Shown: positions 32,373 through 42,635, numbered from the stretch's first letter. The stretch: DNA of 64,000 nt from Fragilaria crotonensis (GCA_022925895.1 JAKSYS010000881.1:838077-902076); one strand, 5' to 3'. Translations and numbers: made by a program. The notes: generated by a model not told the origin, from the letters alone.

Positions 32373-33329
32373 ATGAATCACGCTGGTCGCTCCAAGAAAA
32401 CCTATGGCGGTGCTTGCGGAATCTTTATTAAGAAGCGCCAACGAGTTCTGACAGTGGCAACTTCTTGTCGCACTGCTACATCGATGCGAACCGTAACGCC
32501 ATCGCCAACTGCTCTACTCGTCGGATGGGATGACGTCAAGTGTCGCCCAATCTTCGAAATCGCATCACCGTCGCCAACTCCAATCTCAGATGAGGACAAT
32601 GATGATCAGCATGACTCTCCAATAAGTGAGCAAATACAGAATAAATGGAACGGAGAACCCACTCGCAAAAGACAGAAAGCGTACGGTACTCAGAAGCGTG
32701 ACAATTTCTTTCCAGAAGCACCCAAGTTAACAGGTGTTTCAGCAAAGGTAACTGGTCACAAGGCTCTACCCGTTAGATCGTCCCCAGACGCCCAAGCGAC
32801 AAAGAAGTGCTCCACGTTTGCAAGTCCTCCTATTGTGGAAGAGTCTATTTGCGATGCTCTTGATAGCAGTCGGAAGCAGGTCGCAACAAGATCGGAACCA
32901 TGCAATCTACCGCTCACCACAGCCGTTGTCGTCCCCACCAGTGTCACTGACGGCATGGTTCTGAAAAAGCGACGACGATCGAACAAACCGAAGGTTGAGA
33001 TTTCCACCACAGAACTTGACTTCGTCGAGGATACAAAACAGCCAACATCGACGACATCGGTCACGGCTGCTAAAGCATTTTTTGATCGCCTCGATTCTGT
33101 AGAGCTCCAGTTGGACGCATCTCAAACACCACTCGTGCACACAAAGCGATGTGGTCGTACCCAAAAAGAGGTCGATTTGCGCGATGGTAATTTGCAGCGC
33201 GAGTATGAGATCTATTCCGTGGCATCGCGACAATCGGGTGTCACACCTATCCCACTTGTTGAGTATGCACAGAATCGTTCGGATATTTTTCGACGATTCG
33301 AAATGTTTGACGGCTTTCTGGATGGATGA
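32373..33329 (+). CDS. Unknown, probably nuclear protein
   Basis: 318 residues from the first ATG in the open frame; the frame is open further upstream without ATG, so an earlier exon is possible. I do not recognise the family. Visible features are a basic start (NHAGRSKKTYGG, IFIKKRQRVL), Ser/Pro/Thr-rich disorder (PSPTPISDEDNDDQ), likely nuclear localisation signals (RKRQKAYGTQKR and LKKRRRSNKPK), and a more ordered C-terminal end (TAAKAFFDRLDSVEL, LQREYEIYSVASRQS, YAQNRSDIFRRFEMFDGFL). The C-terminal motif could be a partner-binding helix. The gene converges on GAA1 with only 65 bp between stop codons, so their 3' untranslated regions must overlap or be very short. Confidence 0.55.
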   Translation: MNHAGRSKKTYGGACGIFIKKRQRVLTVATSCRTATSMRTVTPSPTALLVGWDDVKCRPIFEIASPSPTPISDEDNDDQHDSPISEQIQNKWNGEPTRKRQKAYGTQKRDNFFPEAPKLTGVSAKVTGHKALPVRSSPDAQATKKCSTFASPPIVEESICDALDSSRKQVATRSEPCNLPLTTAVVVPTSVTDGMVLKKRRRSNKPKVEISTTELDFVEDTKQPTSTTSVTAAKAFFDRLDSVELQLDASQTPLVHTKRCGRTQKEVDLRDGNLQREYEIYSVASRQSGVTPIPLVEYAQNRSDIFRRFEMFDGFLDG

Positions 33330-33394
33330 ATGTGTAGGACACATGAAGATGCAAAGTTTAAATGAAGATGCCTCAACAGAACCGCTAGCATATA

Positions 33395-35134
33395 TTAGAG
33401 ACGCACTTTGAGTTGCCAAAGTACACAAAGGAGTAAATGTAAAGGAATGTAGACCAAGGTGATGTACGAACTGTAGTATCCGAAGATTCCAAGTATCAGC
33501 ACTGGAGGCCAAGATAGAAATAGTACCAACGGCATGACCATGGAGTGACGTACTCCTTCCGGCTTATGTGACAGCATGGCAATCATCGGGGTAAACAGCA
33601 AAGCTGACGGAAACGCCAGTGCCACATTACCCATTATCAGGGGAACGAAAGCATAAACAGCTGCCACACATGTGAGAAAGTGCAAACTCTGGTGCGTTGA
33701 AGGCAGTTTGGCTGACAAGGATTGACTCGCCAACGGTATCGATCCGTATATCAACACCAGAAGTAGGTTCACCTGTGCTGACTTTAGAAAGCCCGACACT
33801 TCATGGACCCCAAGAGCCACTGTCCAAATGATGGCTACAAATTTCAAACACTGCAGGTCGAACTCCTCGATTTCCCAAAATATCAATGACACAGCTCGAA
33901 CCACAAGGGGAAGTATCAATAGTATATGAGATACGAGATACTCCGAGTGCGAGACAAACTTGAACGGGGATGGCATTAGGTACTGCGTCATGGAATGATG
34001 AAGCCTCTCGTGAAGATTGCTAAGTGCTCGAACGATGCCTTCGAGCCACTGGAACACCTCCAGGATGAATTCGGTCTCAACTCGTGACGATCTTCCCGTG
34101 AACCGAATTTGCAATGTTAACGAGTCTATCCCACGTTCTAATGCTGGAGTGTGGGCTGCATACGGACCCACTGCAAGAGTCCGCGTGAAGAGTGCCAGAT
34201 CACCCAGTTCAGACACCCAGTTCCGAAGTGACGCCGGCACATTAGAATTCACCCACTTGTGCCAACCTGTCGATTCCGTGGCATACGGGTGAACGAGAAA
34301 GTTTGTTTCGTATCGACGCTTGTCCATGAAACTGGCTCGGGAGTAAACTGACATGAATAAGAATACTAGATCCATATTGGGAAGTACTCCTCGTTTTCCT
34401 TGCGGCATCAGGAGTACCTCGTTGAGAGGGGCTCCGTTTGTGTCGGCCGCAACGTCAAGTACAAGGAGATTGCGTATCATCGTCGTCGTGTATGATGGTG
34501 GCAGCATTGAAGTGGACCCTTCATTGACTCCCAAGAAGGCGTCCAGAAAAGTTGAAACAGTCCCCGCAATCGTTAGATTGGACGTCACTGATGGTGAAAC
34601 CAACAGTACAGTTTTCGCTAACCAAGGTGACGAACTTGACGTTGCCAGATGCTGCATGAACTGAAGCATACCATAATGAAATGGGCTGGCAAGCCATTCC
34701 TCAGACGACGGAATGACAATGACAATTGATTCCGAAACAGGAGCAACCGGATTCGAAATTGGAACAAGCTTGGCTACGTCGAAAGATCCGTTATGGGTGT
34801 AGCACACAACATTGTCGTCTGAACTTGAAACTTGGTCTATGGCTTTGCATAATGAGGTGACGACTCCACCTCCCTTTCGAGGTGGCCGAAATTTAGAATT
34901 GTATCGAAAATTTCCCGCATCCAGCGAGTTTTCGTCAATGAACCAACCTCGACACTTGAGTTCTCCTGTTACAATGGACACGACGGGATATGCCAACGTC
35001 CACACGGCGCCTATGATGTAGGGCAGTGAAATCAACAACCAAAGTCTATGCTTCAATGTATCAACCAAAGGATTAAGGCTGCCGCTGTTTGCTCGGTTTG
35101 CTTGCTGCATTGCTTTCCCTTGAGCGACGGTCAT
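33395..35134 (-). CDS. GAA1: GPI transamidase subunit GAA1
   Basis: 579 residues from ATG 35134 (MTVAQGKAMQ). GAA1 is an ER-membrane subunit of the GPI transamidase complex (with GPI8/PIG-K, PIG-S, PIG-T, PIG-U) and helps form the amide bond between protein and GPI. The sequence shows an N-terminal transmembrane segment (RLWLLISLPYIIGAVWTLAY), a large lumenal M28-peptidase-like domain (SIVIVIPSSEEWLASPFHYG, LLVLDVAADTNGAPL, LALFTRTLAVGPYAAH), then the family signature ERLHHSMTQYLMPSPFKFVS followed by at least five hydrophobic spans to the C-terminus (HILLILPLVVRAVSLIFW, LLLVLIYGSIPLAS, VAAVYAFVPLIMG, YYSSYITLVYIPLHLLLCVL). Metal-binding residues of M28 peptidases were not evident. A LINE is inserted 119 bp upstream of the start, which may affect its promoter. 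Confidence 0.82.
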   Translation of the reverse strand: MTVAQGKAMQQANRANSGSLNPLVDTLKHRLWLLISLPYIIGAVWTLAYPVVSIVTGELKCRGWFIDENSLDAGNFRYNSKFRPPRKGGGVVTSLCKAIDQVSSSDDNVVCYTHNGSFDVAKLVPISNPVAPVSESIVIVIPSSEEWLASPFHYGMLQFMQHLATSSSSPWLAKTVLLVSPSVTSNLTIAGTVSTFLDAFLGVNEGSTSMLPPSYTTTMIRNLLVLDVAADTNGAPLNEVLLMPQGKRGVLPNMDLVFLFMSVYSRASFMDKRRYETNFLVHPYATESTGWHKWVNSNVPASLRNWVSELGDLALFTRTLAVGPYAAHTPALERGIDSLTLQIRFTGRSSRVETEFILEVFQWLEGIVRALSNLHERLHHSMTQYLMPSPFKFVSHSEYLVSHILLILPLVVRAVSLIFWEIEEFDLQCLKFVAIIWTVALGVHEVSGFLKSAQVNLLLVLIYGSIPLASQSLSAKLPSTHQSLHFLTCVAAVYAFVPLIMGNVALAFPSALLFTPMIAMLSHKPEGVRHSMVMPLVLFLSWPPVLILGIFGYYSSYITLVYIPLHLLLCVLWQLKVRL

Positions 35135-35237
35135 GGTGGTTCGGATATAGGCTAAGGATATCAATCACCTGTTAGTTCATGTATTGTCGTGTTGAATGTG
35201 TGAAAGTTGAAACTTGAAACTTGCAACAATAAGCGCA

Positions 35238-35253
35238 TACGACTGTACTACAG
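35238..35253. repeat. Target-site duplication, copy at the LINE 3' side
   Basis: TACGACTGTACTACAG occurs here and, in the same orientation, at 44342-44357. The two copies enclose the LINE exactly. Confidence 0.85.
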
Positions 35254-35373
35254 AGAGAGAAAGAACAAATTATAAAGGTTATCAACATACTAGAAGCTTT
35301 CGCAGCAACTAACTTTGTACCCTGTCTTGGCCAGATCATATTTCAGACTGGCGTAGAGCTGGAAGTATCTGAC

Positions 35374-38300
35374 TTATCGTAAAGTGAAATACCGAAGGAT
35401 GGACATCTGAGATGGGGGAGGTGCCGCTGGTGGTAGTGGATCAGGATGCATGGCTGCCGGCTGTGTTATGGCTTGTCCTGGCACCGGGTTAGTCGTACTG
35501 ATAGTTCGTCTTGGGAAATATTGAGTAACCGTCTGTTGAAGAGCATTGTCGTGTAGTCTAGTGGCTCGAGAACGGTGGACTTGTCGAAGCCACCTACGGC
35601 GAACAGACTGGGTGGAATTTAATATGGTGTTGATGGGCCGGTCGCAGTAGTGTTGATCGACGGTAGGAAGGAGATGGCGGTTGTCGTAGTAATGTTGGAT
35701 TTCCACTTGCTCGGCTGTACGTCGCGTGGCCTTTTCGTGGTGGTCTTTGTCGTGTATGACCGAATTGCGCGCTTTCCAGAGGTCGCTTGTCAAAGAGTGA
35801 AGAGCCTTGAGGATATCTCGCATGGTTTGTGTGCCGAGTACCCAGTTATTTAAAAGCGGATTGTCCATGTGGAGAGATGCGAGTGAGTGCCATGTTGAGC
35901 TTAAGAAACCCTTAACTGCTGGTTCCCATCCGATGAGGGATTGTTCGTGAAGTGCTTTGTGTATCGTAGCGTGCATATGCGCAGGGAGTCCGCGAAGATC
36001 TGCCTCAAATGGTACATTGCTGTCGGTGAACCAGTGGTTGATGGCTGCTGTGAACACGTAGTATATGGAGTGTGGGCCAAGAGCATGCAGGAACTTTGTG
36101 AACGTCTTGAGGAGGAGCTTGCGTGAGGGGTGATCGGGGCAGAGGAGAAAATGTGTTTGCGTCTCAACCTCAGTGGAACAGCATGGACAAAGAGCGATTG
36201 TCGGAGACTTAATGGCGGCGCGGTGCAAGAGTCTGTATCCCAGAGGCTGTTGGTTGTGCACATATTTCATATGGGTGACTTGTTGACGGGAGCTCAGAGA
36301 TCGGAAGTGTTTTCCGAAATGCACGTGATCAATGATGTCCCATGTGCTGTTGGTCCATTTGAACCGATCCTGCATGTATACTCGAAGTTGTGATCCGTTG
36401 ATGTGGAACCGAAGATATTCATCATAATTTCCTACGAGTCGTATGCCGCCGGCTGTCATTGTTACTCGGAGTATGGGTAGGTGTGGAATATGTTGAATGG
36501 GCTTGGTGCGTTTCATATTGGAATGTGTAGCAGCAAGAGCGTCGACATCGACGTTGTTGCGGGCGTCGCGGGAAAGGTTGGAGTAACTTGTTGTCTGGTC
36601 CTGGTGACTTTTGACCCAGGTGATGGTCGTGGAGCTCCGAAGTTCATTGTGGAGAGATGCAATCAGAGACAGGTAATCAACGTTATTGAGTTGGCGACGT
36701 GGTTTGGAACCGCGAAATGTCACTAGCTTGACTTTTGTGATGGCACACTGGCTGTCAACGATCCATCGGTATCGGCAACGGTGCCGCAACCCCCAGAATC
36801 GTGCAACAGCTGCAATAAGCAAGAGGGGAGCAGCAAAGCCACCGAGCTCGCTCCTCGTGGAGCTGGAGATTTCGGGAGGTCCATCCACCGGTCCGGTTCC
36901 CTGGTACAGCGTTACGTCCTTTGGAGTCATCAATTTCCACCCAAAGGTTCCCGTGGTGTGGGACTCGAGACTCCCATCGGTTACGATTTCGAGTCGTTTT
37001 TTTGATCGGAATGCTTGCCAGACCTGAAGATCAGTTGCTTTTTGCTCGTAATGTGACAGGAGACGGCTGTAGAATCGGGGAATCGCCTTCAGAAACTTGC
37101 GAAGGGAAGAGTATGACGTCGCCTCGTTGGGGGTATGAAGGGGATCGATTGATGTCTTGTGGGTGGTCCCGGTCTTCGGAAGGAATGCCCCCATTGGTTC
37201 CTCCCAGTAGGGATGATACCTGATGTACGACGTTGTGATGTATGAGGTCCAGAGACGCTGCTGTTTTAAACTTGGTGTTGCTTGACGAGGCCATGTCGAG
37301 CTATGTTTGAAGTCACTGGGTCGGATGCCTTTGGCGTATGAGGTACATATCGTTCGTCCATCCGTCCCGGCAGACATATCAGAGAGTGTCGTGGCCTGCA
37401 GGTATATCCGTACCAGGTTTATGTCGTGCTGTTGCGCAAGAGAGTATCGGTGTAGATGGTTGGGATCCATAATATACTTGTCGCGTGTGGTGCGTAGAGC
37501 AGGGAGGAGTTGCTCAGTGAAGGTGATAGTGATCGCGTGGTTGCTGATGAATTGTCGGACTGATGTGATCCATGTGGGAGTTAAGTAGGAAACATGCTGG
37601 GATGGTTTTTCAAGGATGTTGTATCCAGTGCCAGCTTCGAGTTGGGAGTATTGGACGTTCATCACGATCATCTTGCCGACTTCTGAGTTGGCGAACACTG
37701 AGTTTCTGATTAGGCGCAGAGATGCTATCCCCATTTCGGTTCGGAGATCAAGCAGCTCTATCCCTCCCATGTCAAGTGGGGCGTGTCTTATTGCTGTGGG
37801 CAATTTGGAGGACACTCCCATCCCTTGCAGCATTGCCGCTAAAACTTTGGATTGTACTGACCCAAGTTCTTCCTCATCGACTGCCAATGCAGCAAGTGAG
37901 TATCGCATGGCTGGTGTATACGTAGTTTTGTGGAAGACTCGGATGTCTTGAGCCGTGAGTCGTGGAGAACGAAGCCGAGTTGCATAGTTGTCGGCTTTTG
38001 TCTTCATTACCTTCAGTTGTTCCGAGAAATCGCCAGAAGGTGATAGGTAGACTCCCAGAAGTCGAGACGCTTGGTCGACACTTGTGCATTTAACCTGGGT
38101 TGTGGTTTCGCGGTCTGACCCTCGGGTGAGTAGAACCTTTGGATCGGTAGGTGATATGGGGCGAAGTGCTGGTCTGCCAGATGTCCAATCCCAGTACATG
38201 ATGTACCACGAGCATTTGGAAAGATTCAAGGAGCCGCCTGAGAAGTGCAGCAGCCTTTCCCATGTCTGGGCAATATGGTTGATGCGAGTAATCATTTCTG

Positions 38301-41292
38301 TGTGACTTAGAAGTCCCGGATCGGTAAAGCCGAGAGAGGTGTCGTCGACGAATGCATCAATGAGACGGGAATGTTTGATGGACGCATCTGGGGACTGAAA
38401 CTCCATTCGTTCGGGTATAAGATGATCCAGCGTGTTCATGAGGATGACCACCAGAGATAACCAGACTGCGGGAGAGGCTCCGCTGCCTTGGCCGGTTCCA
38501 AACAACGGTGCAAAGGGAGTGCCACTGTAGTTGTCGGCTGAAATACCATGGACAGTTTTGACGGTATATTGCATGAACTGGAGTGCTTCAGCGTGGGTTT
38601 GGATTGCATTCAGAGGCATCCCGCATCGGCGGGCCGCCAGCATGCCAAGGTTAACGATTATCCGATCGTAACAGGCGCTGGCGTCGTTGTCGAATCGTGC
38701 CAAATTATGTTTAAGAATACGGCACAGATCCGTGGTTAGTTGCGTTAACATGATCGGGTCCATGGTTGATCGGGATGGAACTGAGCCATGTTGACCAGGA
38801 TGGAGTAAGTCGAATTCAACAGACCGACGGACCAGTCGGTGTCCCCACTGAATCTTCAGAAAGAGGTTGTAGTCGGCTTCGAAGAGGTGAATGATTCTTA
38901 GCCGATTTATGTTGGGAATGCCCGGATCTTTTTCAATCAGGACGTTGACCGCGTTGCTCCAACGCTTGACGGATATCCCATTGGAAATAGCTATGTTGAG
39001 AAATTTTGTCAAACCATCGAGCAGGACGGGATCAGTGATGAGAGCCTTGTAATGGCCGAGATGACGGCCCGAAGGAGACGTCGCGGTTGATTCCCGCCAC
39101 TTCTTGATGCCCCATTCGATGTCGGAAGAGGATATATCAGAGGAGATTTCTTCGTGTGCGCGGACATGATCCGGTACTGCAAATGAGGAGAAGAATGCTT
39201 CGAGTTGTGTATCATCATTGTGCCATTCTGGTGGGACATATCCTGAGAGAAGGTGTTGAGCAGAGGATGATAGACTTGTGAAGGTGAGTTCGTCATGGAT
39301 GATGCCGTGCCCACAGGGTGATTCGGCCGCTGTTCGGAATGCTGCGCTATTGTACTTCAGGATTTGAGCTTCGATGGCGGTGCGGTCAATGACTTTCTCC
39401 CAAATGATGTCCTCTTGACGTACTTGAGCTAGGACAATCGAAGGAGGAAGTGATGGATCGGTAGTGGACACTGGAACGTTGATGTATGAGAGACCCGAGT
39501 GGAGTTTGGGAGATACCTGCGTGCGAATGTGAGCGTGCATAGCTTGGTTATCCTCTTTTGCTATCGTGCGTTGTACAATCTGAGCTCGTCTTGTTGAGTC
39601 AGCACTTGTGCTAGGGTTTGAATCGGATCTGTACTTTGCAAGCAAATCATATAGATTGCGGCTTCGGACTGTGTCCGATGATCGTTGTAGTTTTCGTAGT
39701 TGACGGGAGGATTGATTGAGATGAACCCGGATTTCGTCCGATGTGAGGAAGGTCTGACGTAGGGGAAATACATATGTTGGGTTGTGTTGTTGGATCTGTG
39801 ATTGGAGGCGATCGATTTTGAGGGAGTGATTGGTCTGCTGCTGAGCGTCCTGAAGTCTCAATCGCCAGTAACTGCGGAGGAGTCCTGCGTTTCGGAGTTC
39901 GGGTGACCATTGGTGTCGTTGAGGGGTTCTTTGAAGGGAACGCTCGGACATTTGCATCGCTTTTCCTTGGTCCGAGTCCCATTTTTCCAGAATACGGCGG
40001 ATTGCAGGTCGCGTCATGGTCTTGTGGGTATCATAGAGCCAGTTGATGCGCGCCGTCATGTCGTGGTCATGATAGTATTTATGCATGCTTGTCACGTAGT
40101 CTTCGACCAGTTCGGGATTGCCGGCTTTCAATAAACGCATGTCCGATCGGGGAATGGTGAACGTTTGTGGAGTATATCCAAGAAGGGAGTGGAGATCGAG
40201 GTCGACGTAAAGTCCTCGGTGGTCGGAAAGGGGGCCATCATAGTACGATAGAGTGCCCTGTTGTCTCATCGACGACACCACTTTCGAGCAGCCGAGCATG
40301 AAATCAATCCGTCGATCGAGGGCACCCATGTATGTTGATGTTGCTGGACTGCTTGCCTGGAGATCCTGCAGTTGGCAGGTTGTCTGCATTTCGAGGAAAC
40401 CCGCATCGTAAAGGGTAGAATTGGCATCCAGCATTAGGAGAACGGAGTGCTGGCGTGCTTGAAGAGATGTAATCAGAATTGTAATGTCGGTGAAGAATGC
40501 CTGTCGGGGATCCGGTTGCTTATTTCCGTTTGCCTTCATAAAGGAGTACTCTCGATGATATGTACTGCCCAGGGAGGAGGAAGATATACTGCCGCGACAT
40601 GTCCTGTACCCCGTTAATACGGTGAAGTATTGGCTCTGCTTTCCACGGAATGTAAGTCCGCTCCACCTTCCGAGTCCACTCGGATCCTGGAGGTTTGAGT
40701 CGCCCGAGAGCATAGGAACTAGAGAGCCATGAGCAAAAGATAGATTCCCGCCTGCCTGATAAACATCCGTGACCTTCACCGGATCGATTTCTGTCGAGGG
40801 TGATCCGAACTCGACTTTGCATTGGGAAAATTGCCTGCGTAAACACCGGCGGAAATCAGATTGTAAATGAGCTAGTTGGTTCCATGGTGTATTGGTTTCA
40901 GATAAGCCTGCAATGTCGACACTGAGTGTTGACAAGTTGTGGAGACAGTATTTGTAATCCTCGCACCCAGAAGAGTATGTCAGGCCCTTCACATTTTGGA
41001 AAAAAATTCGAAACGCGTCGGGATGTTTAAGATATACATCATCTCCGTAGAACTTTCTAGGCGCGGCGTCCTGTGGAGTGGTGAATTGAGAGCGCCCCGG
41101 GCGGCCTGTAACAAAGAAGGAATTGGGGCGAGATAGTTGTTTTGATGGTGTGGTGGCTTTGGATCGTTTATGCCGAGGGAAGCTGCTGGATTGTGCTGGT
41201 AAATTGCTTGGAGAAGTGATGCTTGATGGTTTGTAGGGAGTCTCATACACCGAGGAGTCGGGATGAGTGGGAGGAGAGCTTGGGATTGACAT
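35374..41292 (-). CDS. LINE ORF3: endonuclease, reverse transcriptase, RNase H and CCHC polyprotein
   Basis: 1972 residues. The N-terminus after a basic Pro/Ser leader is an endonuclease/exonuclease/phosphatase domain: FRIFFQNVKGL (about residue 92), DIAGLSETNTPWN, LLMLDANSTLYD and GPLSDHRGLYVDLD (about 355). The reverse transcriptase follows with LRIIHLFEADYNLFLKIQW, FDNDASACYDRI (Asp A motif), FGTGQGSGASPAVWLS and the catalytic FVDDTSLGF (about residue 980), where the usual Y/F-x-D-D is FVDD. An RNase H domain carries EIVTDGSLES (about 1439), SSTRSELGGF, IVDSQCAITK and RNNVDVDALA, supplying D-E-D-D. A CCHC knuckle (CPCCSTEVETQTHFLLC, about 1705) precedes a C-terminal region of unknown role. 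The start ATG overlaps the ORF2 stop as TAATG. The product cuts target DNA, primes and copies the element RNA. Confidence 0.92.
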   Translation of the reverse strand: MSIPSSPPTHPDSSVYETPYKPSSITSPSNLPAQSSSFPRHKRSKATTPSKQLSRPNSFFVTGRPGRSQFTTPQDAAPRKFYGDDVYLKHPDAFRIFFQNVKGLTYSSGCEDYKYCLHNLSTLSVDIAGLSETNTPWNQLAHLQSDFRRCLRRQFSQCKVEFGSPSTEIDPVKVTDVYQAGGNLSFAHGSLVPMLSGDSNLQDPSGLGRWSGLTFRGKQSQYFTVLTGYRTCRGSISSSSLGSTYHREYSFMKANGNKQPDPRQAFFTDITILITSLQARQHSVLLMLDANSTLYDAGFLEMQTTCQLQDLQASSPATSTYMGALDRRIDFMLGCSKVVSSMRQQGTLSYYDGPLSDHRGLYVDLDLHSLLGYTPQTFTIPRSDMRLLKAGNPELVEDYVTSMHKYYHDHDMTARINWLYDTHKTMTRPAIRRILEKWDSDQGKAMQMSERSLQRTPQRHQWSPELRNAGLLRSYWRLRLQDAQQQTNHSLKIDRLQSQIQQHNPTYVFPLRQTFLTSDEIRVHLNQSSRQLRKLQRSSDTVRSRNLYDLLAKYRSDSNPSTSADSTRRAQIVQRTIAKEDNQAMHAHIRTQVSPKLHSGLSYINVPVSTTDPSLPPSIVLAQVRQEDIIWEKVIDRTAIEAQILKYNSAAFRTAAESPCGHGIIHDELTFTSLSSSAQHLLSGYVPPEWHNDDTQLEAFFSSFAVPDHVRAHEEISSDISSSDIEWGIKKWRESTATSPSGRHLGHYKALITDPVLLDGLTKFLNIAISNGISVKRWSNAVNVLIEKDPGIPNINRLRIIHLFEADYNLFLKIQWGHRLVRRSVEFDLLHPGQHGSVPSRSTMDPIMLTQLTTDLCRILKHNLARFDNDASACYDRIIVNLGMLAARRCGMPLNAIQTHAEALQFMQYTVKTVHGISADNYSGTPFAPLFGTGQGSGASPAVWLSLVVILMNTLDHLIPERMEFQSPDASIKHSRLIDAFVDDTSLGFTDPGLLSHTEMITRINHIAQTWERLLHFSGGSLNLSKCSWYIMYWDWTSGRPALRPISPTDPKVLLTRGSDRETTTQVKCTSVDQASRLLGVYLSPSGDFSEQLKVMKTKADNYATRLRSPRLTAQDIRVFHKTTYTPAMRYSLAALAVDEEELGSVQSKVLAAMLQGMGVSSKLPTAIRHAPLDMGGIELLDLRTEMGIASLRLIRNSVFANSEVGKMIVMNVQYSQLEAGTGYNILEKPSQHVSYLTPTWITSVRQFISNHAITITFTEQLLPALRTTRDKYIMDPNHLHRYSLAQQHDINLVRIYLQATTLSDMSAGTDGRTICTSYAKGIRPSDFKHSSTWPRQATPSLKQQRLWTSYITTSYIRYHPYWEEPMGAFLPKTGTTHKTSIDPLHTPNEATSYSSLRKFLKAIPRFYSRLLSHYEQKATDLQVWQAFRSKKRLEIVTDGSLESHTTGTFGWKLMTPKDVTLYQGTGPVDGPPEISSSTRSELGGFAAPLLLIAAVARFWGLRHRCRYRWIVDSQCAITKVKLVTFRGSKPRRQLNNVDYLSLIASLHNELRSSTTITWVKSHQDQTTSYSNLSRDARNNVDVDALAATHSNMKRTKPIQHIPHLPILRVTMTAGGIRLVGNYDEYLRFHINGSQLRVYMQDRFKWTNSTWDIIDHVHFGKHFRSLSSRQQVTHMKYVHNQQPLGYRLLHRAAIKSPTIALCPCCSTEVETQTHFLLCPDHPSRKLLLKTFTKFLHALGPHSIYYVFTAAINHWFTDSNVPFEADLRGLPAHMHATIHKALHEQSLIGWEPAVKGFLSSTWHSLASLHMDNPLLNNWVLGTQTMRDILKALHSLTSDLWKARNSVIHDKDHHEKATRRTAEQVEIQHYYDNRHLLPTVDQHYCDRPINTILNSTQSVRRRWLRQVHRSRATRLHDNALQQTVTQYFPRRTISTTNPVPGQAITQPAAMHPDPLPPAAPPPSQMSILRYFTLR

Positions 41293-42635
41293 TACCCTTT
41301 GGCGCCACCGTCAGGAGCAGGGGTTAAGTTGTATTGCTGATCCAGATCGGGGAGTGCTGCGGGAGGGTAGAGGATATCATCCTCGATATCGTCAAATGAG
41401 TCGAGAGAACCCGTAGGTGAGGGAGGGATATCGGTAGAATGGGGTTGGGACGGTGGAGCGGTAGGTGTGTCAGTAGTGGAGGGAGTGCGTAGCGTTGGTA
41501 GCATTGTGGCCATATCGGTGATGTTAGGCGTCGATGGAGCTTCCGCTGTGGTTGTATTGCCAGAAACGAGTGAAAGTTGTTCCATGTTGGAGTGCAGAGT
41601 ACGCGGTTTCTTTTGTTGTGGTGGAGGTGGGAGGGATGAGCTGGAAGATCCTGTCCCTGTGGAGGTAGAGGACCGAGATTGAACGGACATGGAAGAGTTA
41701 TGAGGTGGTAGGTTGGATGTTTGAGTGGGTGCCGCCGCAGCTGGGGACGGATCCCCCGTCCCACTTGTATCCATGAATGTTTCGGCACGCGGCTCTTCCT
41801 CCCTGGTCAGGTACTCTTCCGAGGGCGAGGAATTCTGGCGGGATGAGAGAGGAGGAAAATTATCGAAGCGGTCTGCCATGTTGGTAATGATACCGGTGAG
41901 TTGCTGTATTTGGATACGGAGATCGGTAATGGAGTGAACCGTCGTTTGGTGACAGTCCATTGATTTGGAGAGTTGAGTATCGATTTCGGAGAGTCTGGAG
42001 TTGGTCGCCGTGGAGTCAAGTTTGATTGCGCTGTGGAGCTGCCTCAATTGGGATTCCAGGTCATGAATTCGTGCGGTGCCTGACTGTGAAGGAGTCATGG
42101 CGGAGTGGGTTGAGGCTGTTTGGTCATCTGAATTGTTATTAGTGCCGTAGGTACTTCGTGCCCGCAATGAGCTTTTCTGTGGTGGTGTTGGGCGGGGAGG
42201 TGGTGGTAGTTTAGGGCCTGTGTGGGGGGAGGCTGTGCGTGGTGTCTGCTGGGATTGCGAATTCTGGGTATTTGTCTGTTGTGGGATGTCAGTTGCTGGC
42301 TGTCGAACTGAGTCTGGTGCGCTTTGCCAAATATCGGAAGAAGATAAACCTTCCAGAAAGTCAAGTGTCTGCTGAGTGGAAGAGTCAATAAGGATAACGT
42401 TTGGTAGACCTGGTAGACTGTCTCGGAAACGAGCTTCTCGATGTCCAAGCGGGTTCAGACGGAGCTTGTACGCCCGAAGAGCATTCTGAACAAAGGCGAG
42501 TTGTTCAGCTTGAACGAGGAGGTATGGTTTTTCGTCATATCCTCCGTTCACAGCGTCGCAGCGCACGTTGTCCGATGATAGAAGGGACTGTGCCCATTCG
42601 CGAGTGGTGCGCGAAGTGGTTTCCCAGTACCCCAA
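41292..42635 (-). CDS. LINE ORF2: Pro/Ser/Thr-rich protein with central coiled coil
   Basis: The 447-codon frame begins inside ORF1 and has no ATG before its middle; the frame is open from 42653. It lies in the -1 frame relative to ORF1, with 106 nt of overlap, so expression probably needs frameshifting from ORF1 or re-initiation at a non-AUG codon. No canonical X-XXY-YYZ slip site was found in the overlap. The N-terminal 100 residues look folded (KPYLLVQAEQLAFVQNALRA). A coiled coil follows Pro-rich sequence (ARIHDLESQLRQLHSAI ... ITDLRIQIQQLTGIITNMAD), then a long Ser/Thr/Pro tail. A coiled-coil RNA-binding ORF1p-like or chaperone role is possible but is inference. The stop TAA shares its last A with the ORF3 ATG. 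Confidence 0.65.
   Translation of the reverse strand: MGYWETTSRTTREWAQSLLSSDNVRCDAVNGGYDEKPYLLVQAEQLAFVQNALRAYKLRLNPLGHREARFRDSLPGLPNVILIDSSTQQTLDFLEGLSSSDIWQSAPDSVRQPATDIPQQTNTQNSQSQQTPRTASPHTGPKLPPPPRPTPPQKSSLRARSTYGTNNNSDDQTASTHSAMTPSQSGTARIHDLESQLRQLHSAIKLDSTATNSRLSEIDTQLSKSMDCHQTTVHSITDLRIQIQQLTGIITNMADRFDNFPPLSSRQNSSPSEEYLTREEEPRAETFMDTSGTGDPSPAAAAPTQTSNLPPHNSSMSVQSRSSTSTGTGSSSSSLPPPPQQKKPRTLHSNMEQLSLVSGNTTTAEAPSTPNITDMATMLPTLRTPSTTDTPTAPPSQPHSTDIPPSPTGSLDSFDDIEDDILYPPAALPDLDQQYNLTPAPDGGAKG

Noticed and set aside
32105-32431. 108-codon ORF in front of and overlapping the unknown nuclear-type gene
   Set aside because: It overlaps the better ORF in another frame and lies in promoter-like GTAC-rich sequence, with no recognisable domain.
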